This document shows, one piece after another, positions 59,801-64,000 of a stretch of 64,000 nt of DNA (position 1 is the stretch's first letter; the number at the start of each line of letters is the position of its first letter). Where the stretch lies: positions 2,899 to 66,898 of the forward strand of contig NMRB01002987.1 in the NCBI GenBank assembly GCA_002633025.1. The letters run 5' to 3'. This stretch comes from Notospermus geniculatus. Lineage: Eukaryota; Nemertea; Pilidiophora; Heteronemertea; Lineidae. Position numbers and translations under genes: made by a program. Under the pieces are notes generated by a model, which made no database searches, was not told the DNA's origin, and worked only from the letters and a program-made list of their open reading frames with translations.

Positions 59801-62800
59801 ACCACAGAGCGACTTCCGACTGGTTTTGTGGTGGAGGGTCACATTTGTCCGATTTCAAATTGAAACGCAAAAACAGATGTGGACATTCTGTCTCTGAAAC
59901 ATTTCCGTTGAATACCAAGTCTTGATTAGAGCGTACCGGTAAATCCAAATGAAATGATACACAATCAAACAGGTCCCCAAATTATCACCTTGTACAAATA
60001 TCAAGTGATAATTCGAACACTTCAAAATGGTGAACCACGAGATCGGCTACCTACACTTTGAACCACAACGATAGAATATGTATGTGACCCGTGACAGCAA
60101 AATGAGTCGGAATGCGCCAGAAAGAAGACCCAAGATGACACCAGAGAACAATTACAGAAATGGACAAAGTCAAATTTCACAATGGGCAGACTATCCTGAA
60201 ATCAACAAACCATTGGTGTCACCTTGGACATGTGGGTCGTCTTCTGTGTGCATCCCGACTGATTTTGCTGTCACGGATCACATATTGGGCCGATTTCACA
60301 AAGGGTGTTTAAGACTCAGACATGTGTAACTTCACTAAATGCACGCACTTCCACCATGCATTTGACAAAGTTACACGCGTCTAAGTCTTAAACACCCTTT
60401 GTGAAATCGGCCCATTATGGTGCCCACATTTGAATAAACAGCAAGGAGGAACAACTTCACTCTGATCACAGACCTCTGCCAAAATTTCCAGCCAGAGCAA
60501 CAATTTCCTACAGCAACATCCAAGTCAACAATTTGACTGAAAATTCATTGCTGCAGTCGCGGAGCCACACAATTGAAAACCACAATGAATGCAAGTCTAA
60601 CAGCTGACTGGTAACATTTATGGATGCATTCCACGAACTCTAATTATGAACTTATAATTTCACACACAATTTATTTAGGAAGGAAATCCTGTGAGGTACT
60701 TGCGGTATTTTATGAATCAGCAGAAGGAATGTATCACTGACAGTTCAGAACCTCACCAATGTACCCACTGGACTTTCAAACCAATGATGTAGGTCAGAAA
60801 AAGATAATTTGCTGGTTTATTGTTTACTATCAGATCTATGGCACTTGAGAGTCCAGCCTTTATTTAACATTGATCGTGTTATCACAGGAAGAGAAAGACA
60901 CAAAACTAACCCTACAAATCTGTAAACCGGGAAATGTTTGCGACACTAAAAGTTGGCGAATTTGTGTCTTTCAGGATTCACGAAGATTAAAATCCACGTT
61001 TCAGATAAGAATCATGATTTACCGCATTTTCTGGCATAAGACCCGCGACTTCATCCACGAAAAGGCCCCCCAAATCGCGAGTGCAGGTGATACAACGGTG
61101 CGGTTCTTACACGGATTAAGGCCTATAATCGGCCCTATCACCATGCATAAGTTCATGGAAGATATCTAAAATCCATGCTTTATTGTTCCTTGCATCATGT
61201 CATAGGCCTATTTCATGAATGTGCAGAAAATTCTGGCGTAAAACATGTCAAAAGCTATAGGTAAATGGCGCAGGCATTCCCAGCGAAGCCATTTTGTTTG
61301 ATTGAAAACGAGGCTTGTTCCAGTTTAGTTTGTTCGAGTACCTGAGTTGTCAGTGTGACCTTGACCTGATACTGGGTATATATCTGTCGTGCTCCTCTCA
61401 CAAGAATCATTCATGTTATACGCGCAGCGCGGCCGGCTTTAACACAACACGCGCTCGCGAGAGAAAAAGTACCCAGAATTCATTGCAAATCTATACCGTG
61501 AGTTTCATTCGAGTGGCACAAATATGGCACCCAAAATGCAACAAAACAAAGATGTAACGTTCACACCAGGGGGATGGAGACAATCCAGAACCGAGGTAAC
61601 GAATTCAGGGATGTGTCTTTCTTCCCTGGCGCCCATAATTTTTGATAGAGTGCCCATTTCGTTCATCGGAAATTCCCAAAACACTTGTGCCATAAAAGAA
61701 GTAGTTTAGTTGAACGACTTTGCCGGGAAAAGAAGTTTTTGTCGACTTCCAATTTGAGCCAAGCCTCGCAAAGTCTCGTTAGCTCCCGTTCCATGCGTGA
61801 GCAGCTCACCCGTGTGTTTAGACCCAACGTAGGCGCTACATCCTCAGCAACAACTTGAATAATTATCTGAAGCACCTTACGAATGAAATACAGGGCATTT
61901 TTTCTGAAATGGGCCTAAATCTCGCATGATTTGCCCTCCTCCGGCAGCAAACGCGACCGCCGCCATTTGCAATAGCCTAAGGCGTTGCTAAGCAAACGTC
62001 ACCACGTCGCAACGTCGAGAATCCGTCCACGTCTCACTACACAGTTTTGATGAGAATGGCATGTGATTGTGACGTCAGAATCTTTCCAGGTCTCACTGCA
62101 CAGTTTTGGCGGGAGTAATATGGCACTGCCATCAGGCCTACACCACCACCATGGCCAGGCAGCGCCCCATGACTCGCTCGGAGGACTATCAGGCTAGGGG
62201 CCTGGGGGTTTCCCCCAGAAAGGGGGGGTTCGGGGGGTCTCCCCCCGACCCAGACGCACTGCGCGCTCACATGTCGTTGGACATTTTCATATTAAGCCAC
62301 GGGTAATATGGCGGTGCGGGTTGTCTGAGGATTTAGCAATGATCTATGGGGGGTGTGGGTCTTAAGGCAGTGCAGTTAGTAGTGTGGAAAATACGGCAAT
62401 GTTAATAATGTGTTAGAGAGGTAATACAATCAATTCATTTCAGTGGCCTGAACATAAAACACATTCCGGAAGACCTCTATTGCCTGACCGGAAAATGACC
62501 AATTATTTCAATAAAGATGAATAACAGACTGATTATTTTGTTTGTATTGGATCAATTAGTGCAAATTATTCCAGTCATAAAAACAGAAGATAAATGCATA
62601 TTGGAATTCCACGAATAAACCACACTATACAATGGTAACACAGCAAATTTGTGTCACGTTTATTATGCAGGTGATCTGGAAGTGTTATCTTAACCAATTA
62701 GCCATCACGCTGGCATTTCCCGGCCAGTTCGTCAGCCACTTAAGTCAGTATTACGTGGTATCTTTGGAGAGTTGATCTAGGCGCCATCTCCATTATATCA

Positions 62801-63886
62801 GTAGAACTAAATCAACATTGCTTTGGTCTGAGCTGGTAGCCGACAATTTGAACTTCACTTTTGTGTATCATTTTGTATTAGTTTCTATAAAACTTTTTTC
62901 ATGCCAGCCGAAATGGGGTGAAATGAACACCTCTCCATTAAAGACTCCTCTCCATCAAAAACCTGTTGTGAGGACAACTCTCTATTAAAGACCTCCCTTA
63001 GGAGGACACATCTCTTTTAAAGACTTCTGTTAGGAGGTCACCTCTCTTTTAAAGACCTCTGTTAGAAGGACACCTCTCTATTAAAGACCTCCGTTTGGAG
63101 GATACCTCCCAATCAAAGGCCTTTTAGGAAGACACCTCTCTATTAAAGACCTCTGTTAGAAGGACACCTCTCTTTTAAAGACATCTGTTAGGAGAACATC
63201 TCCATTAAAGACCTCTGTTAGGAGGACACCTCCTTTTAAACACCTCTGTTAGGAGGACAACTCTCTTTAAAAGAACCCAGTTTGGAGAACACCTCTCTAT
63301 TAAAGATCTCTGTTAGGACACCTCTCTATGAAAAACCTCCATTAGGCGGACACCTCTCTATGAAAGACGTCTCTTAAGAGCACACCTCTCTATTAACTGT
63401 TATGACACCTCTCTGTTAAAGACCTCTGTTAGGAGCACTTCTCTCTATTAAAGACCACTGTTAGGAGCATACCTCTCTGTTAAAGACCTCTGTTAGGAGC
63501 ACTTCTCTCTATTAAAGATCTCTGTTAGGACACCTCTCTATGAAAAACCTCCATTAGGCGGACACCTCTCTATGAAAGACATCTCTTAAGAGCACACCTC
63601 TCTATTAACTGTTATGACACCTCTCTGTTAAAGACCTCTGTTAGGAGCACTTCTCTCTATTAAAGACCACTGTTAGGAGCATACCTCTCTGTTAAAGACC
63701 TCTGTTAGGAGCACTTCTCTCTATTAAAGACCTCAGTTAGGAGCATACCTCTCTATTAAAGACTTCTGTTTGGAGGACACCTCTTTATCAAACTAGGTAT
63801 TTGTTGAAAACTAACCTTATCTGGTGTGAGATTCATCAACTCCATATTCTCCATACTCCTACGTCTGGCACGAGGAATTTTCAATC
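56818..63886 (-). CDS. gpsm2: GPSM2/LGN/Pins-like protein, copy B, last five exons (5' beyond window)
   Basis: Exons in gene order: 63816-63886 (linker RRRSMENMELMNLTPDK), 59350-59529 (Ser/Gln-rich linker), 58738-58900 (GoLoco 1), 57693-57880 (GoLoco 2 and first half of 3), 56818-57015 (second half of 3, GoLoco 4, lysine-rich end, stop). Lengths equal those of copy A exactly (71, 180, 163, 188, 198 bp) and every splice site is intact. The last intron's donor is GTACGT instead of GTATGT. By my reading there are 13 differences from copy A in 800 coding bp, all synonymous, so the encoded 266 residues are identical. The TPR exons of this copy should begin a few hundred bases past the window end if the duplication is a full tandem. 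It may be a second gene, or the other allele placed in tandem by the assembly. Confidence 0.93.
57118..57660 (+). repeat. minisatellite in GPSM2 intron, copy B
   Basis: Counterpart of 45725-46245. Unit order differs. Confidence 0.85.
58112..58401. mobile_element. TTAACCCTTTTGCTGCG MITE, copy B
   Basis: Same element as 46694-46982, but both ends carry the mirrored change (CTTTTGCTG at left, CAGCAAAAG at right). Confidence 0.85.
59643..59843. mobile_element. TGTGACCCTCCACCACAAAA MITE, copy B only
   Basis: TGTGACCCTCCACCACAAAA, CCAGTCGGAAGTC mirrored at right. Copy A reads through the site near 48793-48800 (CTTATTTTTGTCCG). Confidence 0.85.
60083..60282. mobile_element. TGTGACCCGTGACAGCAAAA MITE, copy B
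   Basis: Uninterrupted counterpart of 49159-49477. Confidence 0.85.
60287..60413. mobile_element. GGGCC-type MITE, copy B only, ATT target duplication
   Basis: GGGCCGATTTCACAAAGGGT at left, mirrored at right, flanked by ATT on both sides. Copy A lacks it near 49482. Confidence 0.85.
61017..62398. mobile_element. copy-B-only insertion, about 1.4 kb, imperfect ends
   Basis: Copy A runs through the site near 50635-50645. The left end TTTACCGCATTTTCTGGCAT, AAGACCC loosely mirrors the right end, which on the other strand reads TTGCCGTATTTTCCACAC and later TTAAGACCC. Frames inside (for example 61663-61875 and 61505-61693 on the - strand) do not join into a recognisable protein. Confidence 0.55.
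62930..63795 (+). repeat. minisatellite in GPSM2 intron, copy B
   Basis: Same units as 51779-52380 but about 260 bp longer, with an internal higher-order duplication (the block near 63300-63480 recurs at about 63520-63690). Confidence 0.9.
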
Positions 63887-64000
63887 CTGCAAAACAAAAG
63901 GAGAGATGTCTGAATCAAAAGTGTTGAAAAGCATTTTTATTATTTACACAATGCAGTGGGCATCGAAGGCCCTTTTGTAAGGGACTTCATTGTACTGTCC

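Larger units (their letters stand above)
56131..64000. repeat. segmental duplication, copy B (continues past window)
   Basis: Partner of 44747-52592. The left junction is at CATGTCTGGTCAGTCC inside the minisatellite word; sequence before it (up to 56130) is unrelated to what precedes copy A. Confidence 0.95.

Overview
This is a window of animal nuclear DNA, read as a marine-invertebrate-type genome. The support is many short introns with GT-AG junctions, unmistakable metazoan cell-division genes, tRNA-derived SINEs and very dense palindromic MITE-like DNA elements. Nothing in the sequence fixes the phylum. Five isolated N bases (17831, 21067, 29780, 39046, 49741) suggest joined contigs.

Layout. 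1-9.8 kb: repeats plus the last coding exon of a rhodopsin-class GPCR (3544-4611, + strand). 9.8-17.1 kb: two PAN/apple-like exons (one broken) and two divergent paralogous single-exon C-terminal coding blocks of an unrecognised family (12615-13655 and 16057-17055, + strand), separated by a mosaic of MITEs and SINEs. 17.1-23.5 kb: no supportable gene. 23.5-35.4 kb: a complete 14-exon ANAPC5 gene on the - strand (783 aa, all junction phases consistent), with introns full of MITEs and minisatellites. 35.5-44.7 kb: no supportable gene, several MITEs, one long inverted repeat and two minisatellite arrays. 44.7-64.0 kb: an approximately 11.4-kb tandem duplication on the - strand carrying a GPSM2/LGN/Pins gene. 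Copy A (45434-55939) holds the C-terminal TPR exons, the linker and four GoLoco motifs. Copy B (56818-63886) holds the linker and the four GoLoco motifs and runs off the window.

Function. ANAPC5 (anaphase-promoting complex platform subunit) and GPSM2 (Galpha-i/NuMA adaptor for spindle orientation) are both mitotic genes, on the same strand and about 10 kb apart. That may be coincidence. The two GPSM2 copies differ at 13 positions over 800 coding bp by my reading, all synonymous. Their introns differ by clean presence/absence of whole MITEs. This pattern fits two alleles placed in tandem by an assembler at least as well as a recent true tandem duplication.

Main items for a second look: the GPSM2 tandem duplication and its filled/empty transposon sites, the unrecognised paralogous exon pair, an element with six copies of a 15-mer, a 108-bp hairpin family with 6-bp target duplications, and a MITE whose two ends changed in concert.
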